Assembly (NCBI GenBank): GCA_007844125.1
Contig: CM017556.1
Span: 76,467,618 to 76,531,617, forward strand
Source: Sinonovacula constricta
Taxonomy: Eukaryota > Mollusca > Bivalvia > Cardiida > Solecurtidae
DNA length: 64,000 nucleotides
Reading direction: 5' to 3'
Within the stretch, counting starts at the first letter, position 1, and each line of letters begins with the position of its first letter. Position numbers and translations under genes: made by a program. The notes beneath the pieces are model-generated. The model was not told the origin of the DNA and did no database searches. It saw only the letters and a list, made by a program, of their open reading frames with translations. Positions 49,176 through 60,612 of the stretch are shown piece after piece.

Positions 49176-50695
49176 ACACTGGTTGAAATAATTTTTAAAG
49201 CATATTACTATTTGATGAAGCAATGTGTCGGGCAAGGTATAGCATAACATGATAATTCACTTGTGAGGTTCTGTCCGTTTATACATTGGAAATAAATCGT
49301 TTTTTGTGGTCAAATAACTCGAAAATTTCTGTGAGGAAATGCTAAAATTGTTATCTTTACTTAATACTCATTATGTTTATGTGCTTTTCTTCACCTAAGT
49401 TAAAGCATGTTTACGATTGAAGGTTAAGACGCTTGTTTAAATTTTTCAGAAGATATTTCTCATAAAGTTACATTTGTAATACTTTATACACATTAAATAC
49501 TCATATAGTTACACAATACAACCATTTCACCACTAGTAGATCTAGCATATTTTTGAGGAAAAGATAACTATTTCGATGTATAAATATTTATATTAACACT
49601 TAATTTTGAACTAGACTTTACAAATACCTCATTCACGTGAAATTTGTAAAGATACCACGATATTTGCTGTATCAAAACTTCATGATCGCCTAAAAGCTTT
49701 TCCCCGACTGCCGACCAATTAGAGCACGATTTTTGTCAAACGGCGACATGTATATACAAACTTTATATATTCAAATGATTAAAATGTATTTATGTATGAA
49801 ATTTATGTGTATATGAATGGAACACTACTCACAAAAATTTTCATCAGCGTGACAAACCAGCACGTTCCAGTTCCTTTTAATATTGACTTTATGTCGCCTT
49901 ATATATAATTGACCCTGAACTATTAAAAGCGTGTTTAATCGGGCTATAATAGACCTTTACGATGTTACCTGTACATACATTCTTATAGATGACATCGAAA
50001 GTTAATTTAATCCTGGATCTAAATTAAAAAATGAAAATGTAAGTTCTTAAAGCGATTTCGTCACTGATTTTCGTTGTACATGAAAAAAGAACAAAATTAT
50101 CAGCACTTTGTATTATTAAAGCTTCGTTAAGTTGCAAAAGTATAATTATGTTCGCAATAATTTTGATTCCGACAACCTAACACAAAACACCCGTTTCAAG
50201 GGGACAGAATCTAGGGATTGCTGATTGCAGGCAATGTTTTTTTCCAAATAAAATGCGCTTCAACAAGTTTTTCTTTATGAAGTACAGAATGCAGTTCTAT
50301 GAACTGTGACCAGGTCGCGTAATATATGAAAGGTTTGGTGTTAGGAGTGCCTGAAACTGCGCCAATCAAACTGCTATAACTTGGAAGCCCAAGTTATTAC
50401 CAATGCAAAAAATCCCTTTGCGACTTGCGCTTAAAATACACTGTGATATCGCTTGGGCATAAAGCGACTATAATACCCTACAATAAGCGACTAGTTTCAT
50501 TACATATCCATGGTAACAAAGTGAACAACTAGTAGGATAATTTACTGGATAGTCAATCGGTCTTGTATATTCACATTTATTCCTGAACGAAGGGAATAAT
50601 ATTTCTAAGCTATGAGCTGCGTTAACATAAGTGCAAGGAAACAATATATATTTAACATGTACACTTAGATGACGGATTTTGTGTTTCAATATTGT
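49176..50695. other. Unassigned AT-rich sequence
   Basis: About 1.5 kb without a supported gene, RNA or element. Confidence 0.5.
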
Positions 50696-51635
50696 CACCT
50701 CGAAGGATGTCATAATACTCTATAGTCAGCCAGATGCTGTCACCTCGGGGAATGTCATAATACTCTATAGTCAGCTAGGTGCTGTCACCTCTAGGGATGT
50801 CATAATACTCTATAGTCAGCCAGGTGCTGACACCTCGGGGGATGTCATGGTACTGTATAGTCAGCCAGGGGCTGTCACCTCGGGGGATGTCATAATACTC
50901 TATAGTCAGCCAGGTGCTGTCACCTCGGGGATGTCATAATACTCTATAGTCAGCCAGGTGCTGACACCTTGCGGGATGTCATGGTACTGTATAGTCAGCC
51001 AGGGGCTGTCACCTCGGGGGATGTCATAATACTCTATAGTCAGCCAGGTGCTGACACCTCGGGGGATGTCATGGTACTGTATAGTCAGCCAGGGGCTGTC
51101 ACCTCGGGGGATGTCATAATACTCTATAGTCAGCCAGGTGCTGTCACCTCGGGGATGTCATAATACTCTATAGTCAGCCAGGTGCTGACACCTTGCGGGA
51201 TGTCATGGTACTCTATAGTCAGCCAGGTGCTTCCCCTCGCGGGATGTCATGGTACTGTATAGCCAGCCAGGTGCTGTTACCTCGGGGGATGTCATAATAC
51301 TCTATAGTCAGCCAGATGCTGACACCTTGCGGGATGTCATGGTACTCTATAGTCAGCCAGGTGCTGCAACCTCACGGGATGTCATGGTACCTTATAGCCA
51401 GTCAGGTGCTGCCACCTCGCGGGATGTCATGGTACTCTACAGTCAGTCAGGTGATGCCACCTCGCGGGATATCATGGTACTCTGCAGTCACTCAGGTAAT
51501 GTCACTTCGCGGGATGTCATGGTACTCTGCAGTCAGTCAGGTGATGCCACCTCGCGGGATGTCATGGTACTCTGCAGTCAGTCAGGTGATGTCACTTTGC
51601 GGGATGTCATGGTACTCTACAGCCAGCCAGGTGGA
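50696..51635. repeat. 45-bp minisatellite, about 21 copies, with higher-order structure
   Basis: Unit parts: GATGTCATAATACTCTATAG, TCAGCCAGGTGCTGTCACCT, CGGGG. The first ten or so units are of the AATACTCTATAG type; the right third becomes GGTACTCT(A/G)CAGTCAGTCAG with ACCTCGCGG. A 224-bp higher-order block (five units, one of them 44 bp) starts at 50,841 and again at 51,065. The 44-bp unit breaks the open frames, which argues against coding. Confidence 0.96.
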
Positions 51636-52157
51636 AGATGCAATGTCCGCGAAAATGAAGTTGACTTACTGATGTGTCCAAACCCGTTCTGGTAAAATCG
51701 TTTATGACAATTCTCACAATTCTCAGAGATGTAATTGAACATGTTTGCGTAATGACATGAATGAAACATGTCGAATTAAATTTAAGTATAGTAAGGTCGA
51801 TTTAATTTTAAAAACAAATGTTTAAATCGATACAAATATCATTACTCAACGTTAGATAAAATTATAATTCCCACTTATACAATCCGTATTCAACAAAACA
51901 ACAACAAAGCCAAATTGAGAGAAGCGACAAAAGCACATATTGCTTAGATACCTGGTCCTTTCAGGAAGTAACACGTAGTTCTTCTAACTTACGAGCACGG
52001 AGACTTGTAATCAGCCATTCAAAACACCTACATACACACACTCACACAAAGGTTCTTACAGACTGAAAAGCCAAGGTCACCCGTCGAGATACCAATGTAA
52101 CTAGTTTATTTTTTTAAATCATCTCACGAATTATAAAATATACCAAGTGAATTGTCT
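51636..52157. other. Unassigned sequence
   Basis: No gene or repeat that I can support. Confidence 0.5.
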
Positions 52158-52190
52158 AGGCTTATTATTATTATTATTATTTTATTATTA

Positions 52191-52266
<76 letters not shown>
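52158..52266. repeat. (TTA)n microsatellite
   Basis: About 110 bp of TTA units with small interruptions near 52,180-52,200. Confidence 0.98.
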
Positions 52267-52269
<3 letters not shown>

Positions 52270-54439
52270 TTTTCTTTTTTTTCTTTGTTTAAGTCTGGCT
52301 GTTTTATGCCGGAGGTTTCCCCTAAAGAAAATGGTGACATTGACTAAACATTTTAAGCGATATAACAACAGGCCAGATGCAAACTTGCCAATAGGGGTTT
52401 GGAAGATCGAAAACCGCAGTCGATATCACATTTTGTTTTATTTATCTTCTATCTTTAGCATTACTTAACAAAATACAACAATACAACATACGATACTACA
52501 TACAATACAACAATTTCCATTCTGGATCAGAACATTATTTGTCTTTTGATTTGTCTGTGTCTCCCATTAGTATATCTTATATATCATTACAGAATATAGA
52601 GGCTTGATAACTTCATCATGATCATCATAATCAATATGCTTTTATTTATTTTAAGACTTCCGAGCTAATGCTAATGTCTCTGTGACTGTTTTATCTTGAG
52701 TTGAGCTTTAAGCAGCAGAGTCCAGTAGATTAATGGAGTGCAGATTATAGGTGTTCAGGTCGGTCTTTGCGCACTCGCACCATGCATTTCTTTAGTCCAT
52801 TGGCCTGGAAATCGCCACGCGTGTGTTCTTGTAAATATTTAATATTCGATGCGTTCCTCATGCTGATGCAGTCAACTTGTACGTATGACTTTGTAACATC
52901 CTTTATACAAAACCTTTTCGTAGCAAATAGGACTGGATCTAGAGATTTGACAGCGCAGATCAAACAAGATTATCTTTTCATGCATGTTTGTAATGACTAG
53001 TGTAATTGTTATTAACAGTATGTCGTGGGACCTTTTCAGGTAACAATTATTTGGTTGTTTCAATAAAAATATTATCGGATACCACCTTTAAGATAAGCAA
53101 GACTCTCAAACAGATGTTGTTCATTCACACATGCCAATCAAACCATCCACATAAAATATGTGTAGATGATATTCTTACTTAACTATTTCCCTTTACATTT
53201 TCCTGCTCGTAGTAAAATCCTATGGTTTTTAAGAAGTGTTTGTATATAAAAAGACATATACAAAAATATATTTTTGTTGTATTTGACTTTATGATTGTGT
53301 TTTATACATTGTCTTTGATTGATACAAGTCTTTATTAGTACATGTATGATGAGCCCAGGAGCAATCTTTGAACACATTGGTTAACCTTTGGTTTATGCAA
53401 TATATTTACTACTATCAATTCCTGATTTAGTAATCGCATTTCCGATTTTTATTGAGATTTTGTATTAAGAAATAACTAGACTCCCGTCGAATTACTAGAA
53501 CCAATCCCTTTTCCCAACACCTGTCTGGATATTTTGTAATATTGCAAATAATTCTTATATCCATTGTTTTTTATTTTACAAAGACTCATTGAAATCCTTC
53601 TGAACCATTTCAATAATAAGATATTGTCAGAGTAAGATATCAAAACTACAGAATGTGTGCACATACCTACACTACTTTTGACTACTTTTGACTTAAACTT
53701 AACGAAATGTTAAGCCCACCATAGTACATATAAAGAAAGAATATACTCTTCATTAGGTGTCTTTGCCATTTTGAGCATGCTTTGTTCTTCATTATTTTTT
53801 ATTATTTTCAATAAAACATTTCTGTGATAAAACTTTTCAATTTCCCTCTTGTATCTATTGTTATGAATAGTCCAATCACAAAATCTACCACAATAAAACA
53901 AGAAACGTTTGCCCCCATAGTTGCAGTTAGTCTGAAACTAATGTTTTAAAACTTATGACAAATATTGAATCATTTAAACTTTATTTTCAAGCACTGAACA
54001 CTACAGTGACTGCGGCGCTTTGGTTAGAATATGAACTGTTGTATCTGTAACTGCTTCACAAAATTACAGATTTTTACATTTTATAGTAAAATATAGTAAA
54101 ATATGTGAATTTCTTCCGTGTTAGAAATACTTTTTTCTAAATGACATCACTACCTATTAACAGGTGAAGTGATGAACTAGTTCTTATCATACTTGATTGC
54201 TTGGACTGTTTAATTTCAAATTGATCTCACATTAAGAACTGTTAAGTTACTCTGACTTTTATCTCGTGAACATATTGTTCATATATTTTGAAAGTCAATT
54301 GACATTGTAGTTATGTAGTTTATACATTGTATTCTATGTTCAATTATTTACCCCCGATGCACGAGTTCACTGTTTGTTGTCTACGCCTGATTTGATATTT
54401 TAATTTACACTGTCTGAGAAAATAAACCTTCAAGAAGCG
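52267..54439. other. Unassigned AT-rich sequence
   Basis: No supported gene. 53,028-53,062 resembles 41,885-41,940. The minus open frames at 52,745, 53,183 and 53,710 lack recognisable motifs. Confidence 0.45.
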
Positions 54440-54600
54440 CTCCGCAAACCATGTTTAAGCAACACGGTCGGTCTTTTTATCAAATGACCTTCAAGGCAGT
54501 AACTGCTCCGTTCGTTTTCTCTATGTGCAAATGTCTCGTCTCAGTTGTCTGTCACTTTACGATTAACAACCTGTGTGTACCTTTGTCAATGTGTAGTTAA
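54440..54600 (+). repeat. Duplicated module E, copy 3
   Basis: Partner of 44,040-44,200 (TTAAGCAACACGGTCGGTC here, TTAAGCACAATGGTCGGTC there). Unlike the copies at 44 and 48 kb, no family M core follows it within 2 kb. Confidence 0.55.
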
Positions 54601-56626
54601 ACTTGTCTCCCAAGCAAAAAGCCACGGTTTCGATTCTAGCAAAGATTATTTCTAAATAATTTGTATTGAATCTGAATTGTATAAAATGAACAATATGAAA
54701 AATAAAGAAAAGAGAAGAAGAAATAAATAAATAAATATAATGTAGTTATGAAACATAATATGCTTATTAAATATTTGTAAACCCGTCCGAATAATGATTA
54801 AACAGAAAAAAACTAACATTGACATGGTCTTGGCTAATGTAAACTCACGATTCAACAAACACACGGTACAGTCATTGTAAGTAGTCACGATCCTTGTATA
54901 AAAATGGGGCAAATTTTCACCGTGTATTGTTTCCCTATCCACAAAATGTACCTCAACATTGCCGAATATGCACGAAACCTGTCCGAACCTTTCATAAACA
55001 GTACGGAGAATAATTAGTCTCCGATGGCCCTGCATGGTTTCTGCAAGCAGTGTGAATCCAAACTGCTATGTTTGTAAAGGTTACAAGTGATATGTCGCCA
55101 AGCGCAGTGCACCTCAGTTGTCAGTCGACAGCTGAACAGCTGACAGAGAGTTTGATGACAGTCCGTTCCTTAATAATAAAGAATAAAAGGAGTTGTTGTA
55201 AACGCGATGACAATACAGCGAAAAAACAGCCTTTGAAGCGCAATTCAAATCATGCAGAGTTATTATAATTAAATGTTGTCATAACAGCATCAAATGCAGA
55301 ACAACTGACCAAAGAAAAAAAAAAACTGAAAATTTGAAGAATCAGCAGCAAATATTCAAAGGAAAGTAAGTTCATGTAATAAAAAAACAACAACGAAGTA
55401 ATGTGTACGCAAACAGTAAATTCATTAGATGACAATTTTACATTTGATGGCTGGAGATTTTTTTAACATGGGTTTAGTTGAAGTAACACACTTAGGCCAC
55501 ATGTTACAGTCGATTAAACAAACAAAATTCTTCATTTATATGAAGAACAGACCACATACAATTAGTTTCCTTGTTGTTCTAATATATATATATTACTTAG
55601 TTCGTTGCATATGTATTTTTCGCATTATAATTTTTCACATTATTTACTTGTTGGCGGATATTCTTGTAATGTTAAAAATATACGAGAACAAATATAACAA
55701 TGTTACGCTATTTTTGTACTAAAAAACCTTTTCAATAACCTACTTCACGATCAGAAAGTATTTGTTTAATAAACCAAATGTTGATAGGGTTTATGAGATT
55801 TTAAAGAACGTATAGTTCGAAATAGTTTGTTTTATTTGAAGAGTCAAAATTAGCGCCAAATTATTATGGACCGCATTAACAACTAATTTAATCCTCTATG
55901 TAAGATATTGTAACTATCAATTTGCAGATTTAAATATTAACTTTCTTTTACACATTTTTTTTTCTAAATGAAAACATGCTTTTGGTGTTAAAAAAAAAAA
56001 GCAGAATTGTGCTGATAGCATTCTGTAAATATAAGCTTGGTCCAAAACAGTTAAATAAATCCATAAATCGGTCACATCTCTGTTTATAATCATTTTAATA
56101 TCGTGTGAAATTCCTATCAAAACAGTACTTATACCATTTTCAACACAAAAGCGTGAAGATTGCCGTTGAAGGTTAAACAGTTAATTCCTGTTTAACAGTT
56201 AACTAGATCTCGATGCTAGATTAAAGATACACAACTTATGCACAGTATTTTATAAACAAGAAATAAAAAAAAGCCAGAAAGATATACACCCTTACTTAAG
56301 ATATGCTGTCATTTGTTTTATCGACAAATACATGACTACAGCTCTATTACACACAACTAGTCCAAGTTGGCTTTTATGGTAAGACTTAAATGAAAGGCAA
56401 ACTATAAAAAATAATTAGCTCCGTTAAAACATTATAAATAATTGATGAGAAGAAAATGCTGCAGTTATTCTGATGTCGACGATGTTTGTGCAATATTTAT
56501 TTCATCAAATAAGTGTTAAAGGTGCAGTTGTTAAGAGCTGGATGTAATAAGCTATAAATAATTTGTATGTTTAGAATCAGTGCGAGAGACTTACATTTCT
56601 GATCGATAATTAAGCTTAGAACTGGC
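54601..56626. other. Unassigned AT-rich sequence; one unexplained minus-strand frame
   Basis: The minus frame from 55,035 to 54,652 begins MQGHRRLIILRTVYERFGQV and has a mixed, protein-like composition for about 70 residues before turning into a hydrophobic AT-rich tail. I recognise no family and do not call it a gene. Nothing else is supported. Confidence 0.35.
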
Positions 56627-57309
56627 GGAATTTTCACACATACGAATATGTCCCATGTTTTTTTTTAACTGGTTTTCGAGAATGTTCTGGGTACGTGAAT
56701 GTTCTGGAAATTCTTTGGGTATATATAAGGGCGTGTTTGCCGAATTAAAGTAAGATTTGAAGTTTGAAAGTTTGAATAAAAAGTGTGCTTTAGAGATTGG
56801 ACATAAAATTTGGAAATACTTGCAGCTTCTATATTAAATCTTTCTGTGTTGGAACTTACGTGGACTTACTATATTCTACAGTGACATACATTAAATATTA
56901 AAGTGTTGAATTTGGATAATATAATCAACATTCGTGTATTGTTCTACCTTTGGATTATTTCAACTGTGCTTATCTACGAGGATATTCTACTAATAACTCT
57001 TTAGGATTATTCGACGTTGGATTATTTGTTGCATTGTTAAAGGGACACCTCCTAAAGGGACAAACTGTAAGCAAATATATATTTTGCCTTCTGAAATTTT
57101 GTTTCATTTATTTGTTATAGTTTTATTACGCCATAATTTTAATTGTTTATTAAAATAAAACATTATTGTACTAGTTTGTTGCTGGCTTGTTCTTTCTGAA
57201 CTGCATTTTCACGAATGTTTGACATATTTGTACGTATTTGTCGCACAAATTGTGAGTAATTCGTTCGATTTCTTCACACTTGCGACATATTCATATGTGT
57301 GAAAATTCC
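56627..57309. mobile_element. 683-bp segment bounded by 26-bp inverted repeats
   Basis: The arms are 56,627-56,652 (starting GGAATTTTCACACATACG) and 57,284-57,309 (ending ATGTGTGAAAATTCC). They are reverse complements at 25 of 26 positions. This suggests a small non-autonomous DNA transposon, but no clean target duplication is visible outside the arms, so a chance or otherwise rearranged inverted repeat remains possible. Inside lie two heat-shock elements, a TATA box and no open frame. Confidence 0.5.
56675..56728 (+). promoter_or_regulatory. Candidate heat-shock promoter: two perfect 3-unit HSEs plus TATA box
   Basis: TTCGAGAATGTTC (56,675-56,687) is TTCnnGAAnnTTC. GAATGTTCTGGAA (56,697-56,709) is GAAnnTTCnnGAA. 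Both are perfect three-unit heat-shock elements, the kind bound by an HSF trimer, and they start 22 bp apart. TATATAA follows at 56,722-56,728, 12 bp after the second, giving a predicted start near 56,755. This is the usual order in animal inducible hsp70 promoters. No heat-shock protein is encoded downstream in the window, so the promoter is either an orphan or part of a mobile element. Confidence 0.6.
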
Positions 57310-58158
57310 GGTTCAACTTGGCATGATGCATTTAAAGCAGAATCGACAAAAAGGAAAGTTTTAAAAGTGAAATGTTGGTTCAAATTAGCAAAGTTTAGTT
57401 AATAAAAATTAAACAAGTAAATGTAATTGTTAATATTACGATACCGGACCATGTCTCTAAATAGAATTATATGTACAGCGGAAGTGAAGCTGACAATGAT
57501 GTATGGATAAATCAGGAAGTGGCACATGTAAATTAACTGGACAAGCTATTGAATCGAGTAAAATACTGTCCTATACATAACTGGCATGAGCAAACAATAT
57601 TTCCTTTCGGGCATCAAGTCATCTAAACAGATCATCCGTGTTTGGCAGAGTTTTGCATTTTCATTACGTTTAATTTATAAAAAGATACCAATCGAAAAAG
57701 AAGAACAAATACATAAACTTGAAACGACATACATGCTTTGCAATCTGATATATGATTTATTCAATATTTTTATTTGAACCTTTTCTGTATTAGTCCACTG
57801 TCATTAAGTGCTGATTGAAAACCATAATTGTGAGAATTCTATTGTTAATACCTCGCTTGATTCGTGTCGGAATTATCGTTATAAATATCATTCACTATAC
57901 CATTTATGAACCAGATAAGAAAGTTAATAAAATACTTAAATCAGAAATGAAAAGTATTTAACACATCCGTTTATTATATTTTATGGGTCCTGAAGGTATA
58001 CATAATGTATAATATATACCAAAATCACCTTAAGAAGTGTTTGGGGTTTATTGTTTTCTTTCCCAGACCTGTGTTAATCCCATCACAAGTGCTGGATGAC
58101 TTTTGTGTCTGTGGGGTCGGACAAGCGTGTCATTATCTACCCCCCATCTGACACTCGA
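57310..58158. other. Unassigned sequence left of the 42-bp array
   Basis: No gene supported. A good splice-acceptor-like stretch (TTGTTTTCTTTCCCAG, ending at 58,066) lies just before the array. Confidence 0.4.
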
Positions 58159-59705
58159 GTCTACACCACCTCCTCTACTGGTGTAGCTATCTCTGTCGCA
58201 GTCTACACCACCTCCTCTACTGGTGTAGCTATCTCTGTCGCAGTCTACACCACCTCCTCTACTGGTGTAGCTAGCTCTGTCGCAGTCTACACCACCTCCT
58301 CTACTGGTGTAGCTATCTCTGTCGCAGTCTACACCACCTCCTCTACTGGTGTAGCTATCTCTGTCGCAGTCTACACCACCTCCTCTACTGGTGTAGCTAT
58401 CTCTGTCGCAGTCTACACCACCTCCTCTACTGGTGTAGCTATCTCTGTCGCAGTCTACACCACCTCCTCTACTGGTGTAGCTATCTCTGTCTCAGTCTAC
58501 ACCACCTCCTCTACTGGTGTAGCTATCTCTGTCGCAGTCTACACCACCTCCTCTACTGGTGTAGCTATCTCTGTCTCAGTCTACACCACCTCCTCTACTG
58601 GTGTAGCTATCTCTGACGCAGTCTACACCACCTCCTCTACTGGTGTAGCTATCTCTGTCGCAGTCTACACCACCTCCTCTACTGGTGTAGCTATCTCTGT
58701 CGCAGTCTACACCACCTCCTCTACTGCTGTAGCAATCTCTGTCGCAGTCTACACCACCTCCTCTACTGGTGTAGCTATCTCTGTCGCAGTCTACACCACC
58801 TCCTCTACTGGTGTAGCTATCTCTGTCGCAGTCTACACCACCTCCTCTACTGGTGTAGCTATCTCTGTCGCAGTGATCTCCCACTGACACTCGAGTCTAC
58901 ACCACCTCCTCTACTGGTGTAGCTATCTCTGTCTCAGTCTACACCACCTCCTCTACTGGTGTAGCTATCTCTGTCTCAGTCTACACCACCTTCCTCTACT
59001 AGTGTAGCTATCTCTGTCGCAGTCTCCAACACCTCCTCTACTGGTGTAGCTATCTCTGTCGCAGTCTACACCACCTCCTCTACTGGTGTAGCTATCTCTG
59101 TCGCAGTCTACACCACCTCCTCTACTGGTGTAGCTATCTCTGTCTCAGTCTACACCACCTCCTCTACTGGTGTAGCTATCTCTGTCGCAGTCTACACCAC
59201 CTCCTCTACTGGTGTAGCTATCTCTGTCGCAGTCTACACCACCTCCTCTACTGGTGTAGCTATCTCTGTCGCAGTCTACACCACCTCCTCTACTGGTGTA
59301 GCTATCTCTGTCGCAGTCTACACCACCTCCTCTACTGGTGTAGCTATCTCTGTCGCAGTGATCTCCCTCTGACACTCGAGTCTACACCACCTCCTCTACT
59401 GGTGTAGCTATCTCTGTCGCAGTCTACACCACCTCCTCTACTGGTGTAGCTATCTCTGTCGCAGTCTACACCACCTCCTCTACTGGTGTAGCTATCTCTG
59501 TCGCAGTGATCTCCCTCTGACACTCGAGTCTACACCACCTCCTCTACTGGTGTAGCTATCCCTGTCGCAGTGATCTCCCTCTGACACTCAAGTATACACC
59601 ACCTCCTCTACTGGTGTAGCTATCCCTGTCGCAGTGATCTCCCTCTGACACTCAAGTCTACACCACCTCCTCTACTGGTGTAGCTATCTCTGTCGCAGTG
59701 ATCTC
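58159..59705. repeat. 42-bp hairpin minisatellite, 34 copies in six blocks
   Basis: Unit parts: GTCTACACCACCTCCTCTAC, TGGTGTAGCTATCTCTGTCG, CA. Each unit holds the inverted repeat CTACACCA / TGGTGTAG around a 10-base loop. Blocks of 17, 11, 3, 1, 1 and 1 units are separated by a 22-bp spacer (GTGATCTCCCTCTGACACTC plus GA) that starts at 58,873, 59,358, 59,506, 59,570 and 59,634; a further GTGATCTCCCT closes the array at 59,698. The same CTGACACTCGA spacer end also stands at the left edge. The second block has a one-base insertion near 58,990. The open frame of 263 codons from 58,096 covers the first block only. Confidence 0.97.
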
Positions 59706-60118
59706 CCTTAATCGGATTTTGAAAGCTGAGGAGAACGCCTGGCTCTTGACTTTCAATCGAAAAGCATGTCTGTCGTGTTTTATTTTAAATTCTTAGCAAT
59801 GGTCTTTAAAGAAACGTCGTTATAGAGCTTCTAATTAACATGTTTAAAGGGTTGCACTGAAAGGCAAACATTGTTAAAGTTTGTCAGTCATGAATTAAAT
59901 TAACACGGCCAATTAACTTGTTTATATGTGAAACTGTTTTCCTTCCAAACATTTGGAAATATTTTCATTTTGTAACATTTTAAACTGTTTAACAGTTTTC
60001 AAGTTATTTAAGCTGGAAGGAGCAGAGTTTACATTTTCATAATCAAACCACGCAAGCCCGAATTTCTAGTCCAAAAAAAACCCAAAAACAACAGCAGCAG
60101 TACAGTACTTCGTCAGAA
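59706..60118. other. Unassigned sequence between arrays
   Basis: Nothing supported. Confidence 0.5.
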
Positions 60119-60612
60119 AATGAGCGGAATGTACAGGCACTGCACTGTGTCCAGACCGGTCTACAATGTTGCACGAATCGCCAAACACTGAGTGTAATGT
60201 ACAGGCACTTACCGTTGTCCAGATCGCTCTACCATGTAGCACGAATCGCCAAACACTGAGTGTAATGTACAGGCACTTACCGGTGTCCAGACCGGTCTAC
60301 CATGTAGCACGAATCGCCAAACACTGAGTGTAATGTACAGGCACTACACTGTGTACAGACCGGTCTACCATGTAGCAAGAATCGCCAAACACTGAGTGTA
60401 ATGTACAGGCACTTACCGGTGTCCAGACCGGTCTACCATGTAGCACGAATCGCCAAACACTGAGTGTAATGTACAGGCACTTACCGGTGTCCAGATCGCT
60501 CTACCATGTAGCACGAATCGCCAAACACTGAGTGTAATGTACAGGCACTTACCGGTGTCCAGACCGGTCTACCATGTAGCACGAATCGCCAAACACTGAG
60601 CGTAATGTACAT
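60119..60612. repeat. 68-bp minisatellite, about 7 copies
   Basis: Unit parts: GTGTAATGTACAGGCACTTA, CCGGTGTCCAGACCGGTCTA, CCATGTAGCACGAATCGCCA, AACACTGA. Two sub-types differ at AGACCGGTCT (a perfect 10-bp palindrome) versus AGATCGCTCT. The period is not a multiple of three, and no long open frame results, unlike the other arrays. Confidence 0.96.

Noticed and set aside
54652..55035. 127-codon minus-strand frame with a protein-like first half
   Set aside because: No domain recognised, and the second half is AT-rich hydrophobic sequence. Without expression data I cannot support it as a gene.
45857..59705. CRISPR-like arrays
   Set aside because: Units are directly contiguous (or separated by one constant spacer at 58-59 kb). 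There are no unique spacers, no cas genes, and the genome is eukaryotic.
32912..60612. Idea that minisatellite periods are selected to be multiples of three (15, 27, 42, 45, 42)
   Set aside because: The 68-bp array does not fit, and arrays with such periods are easier to notice because they create long open frames.
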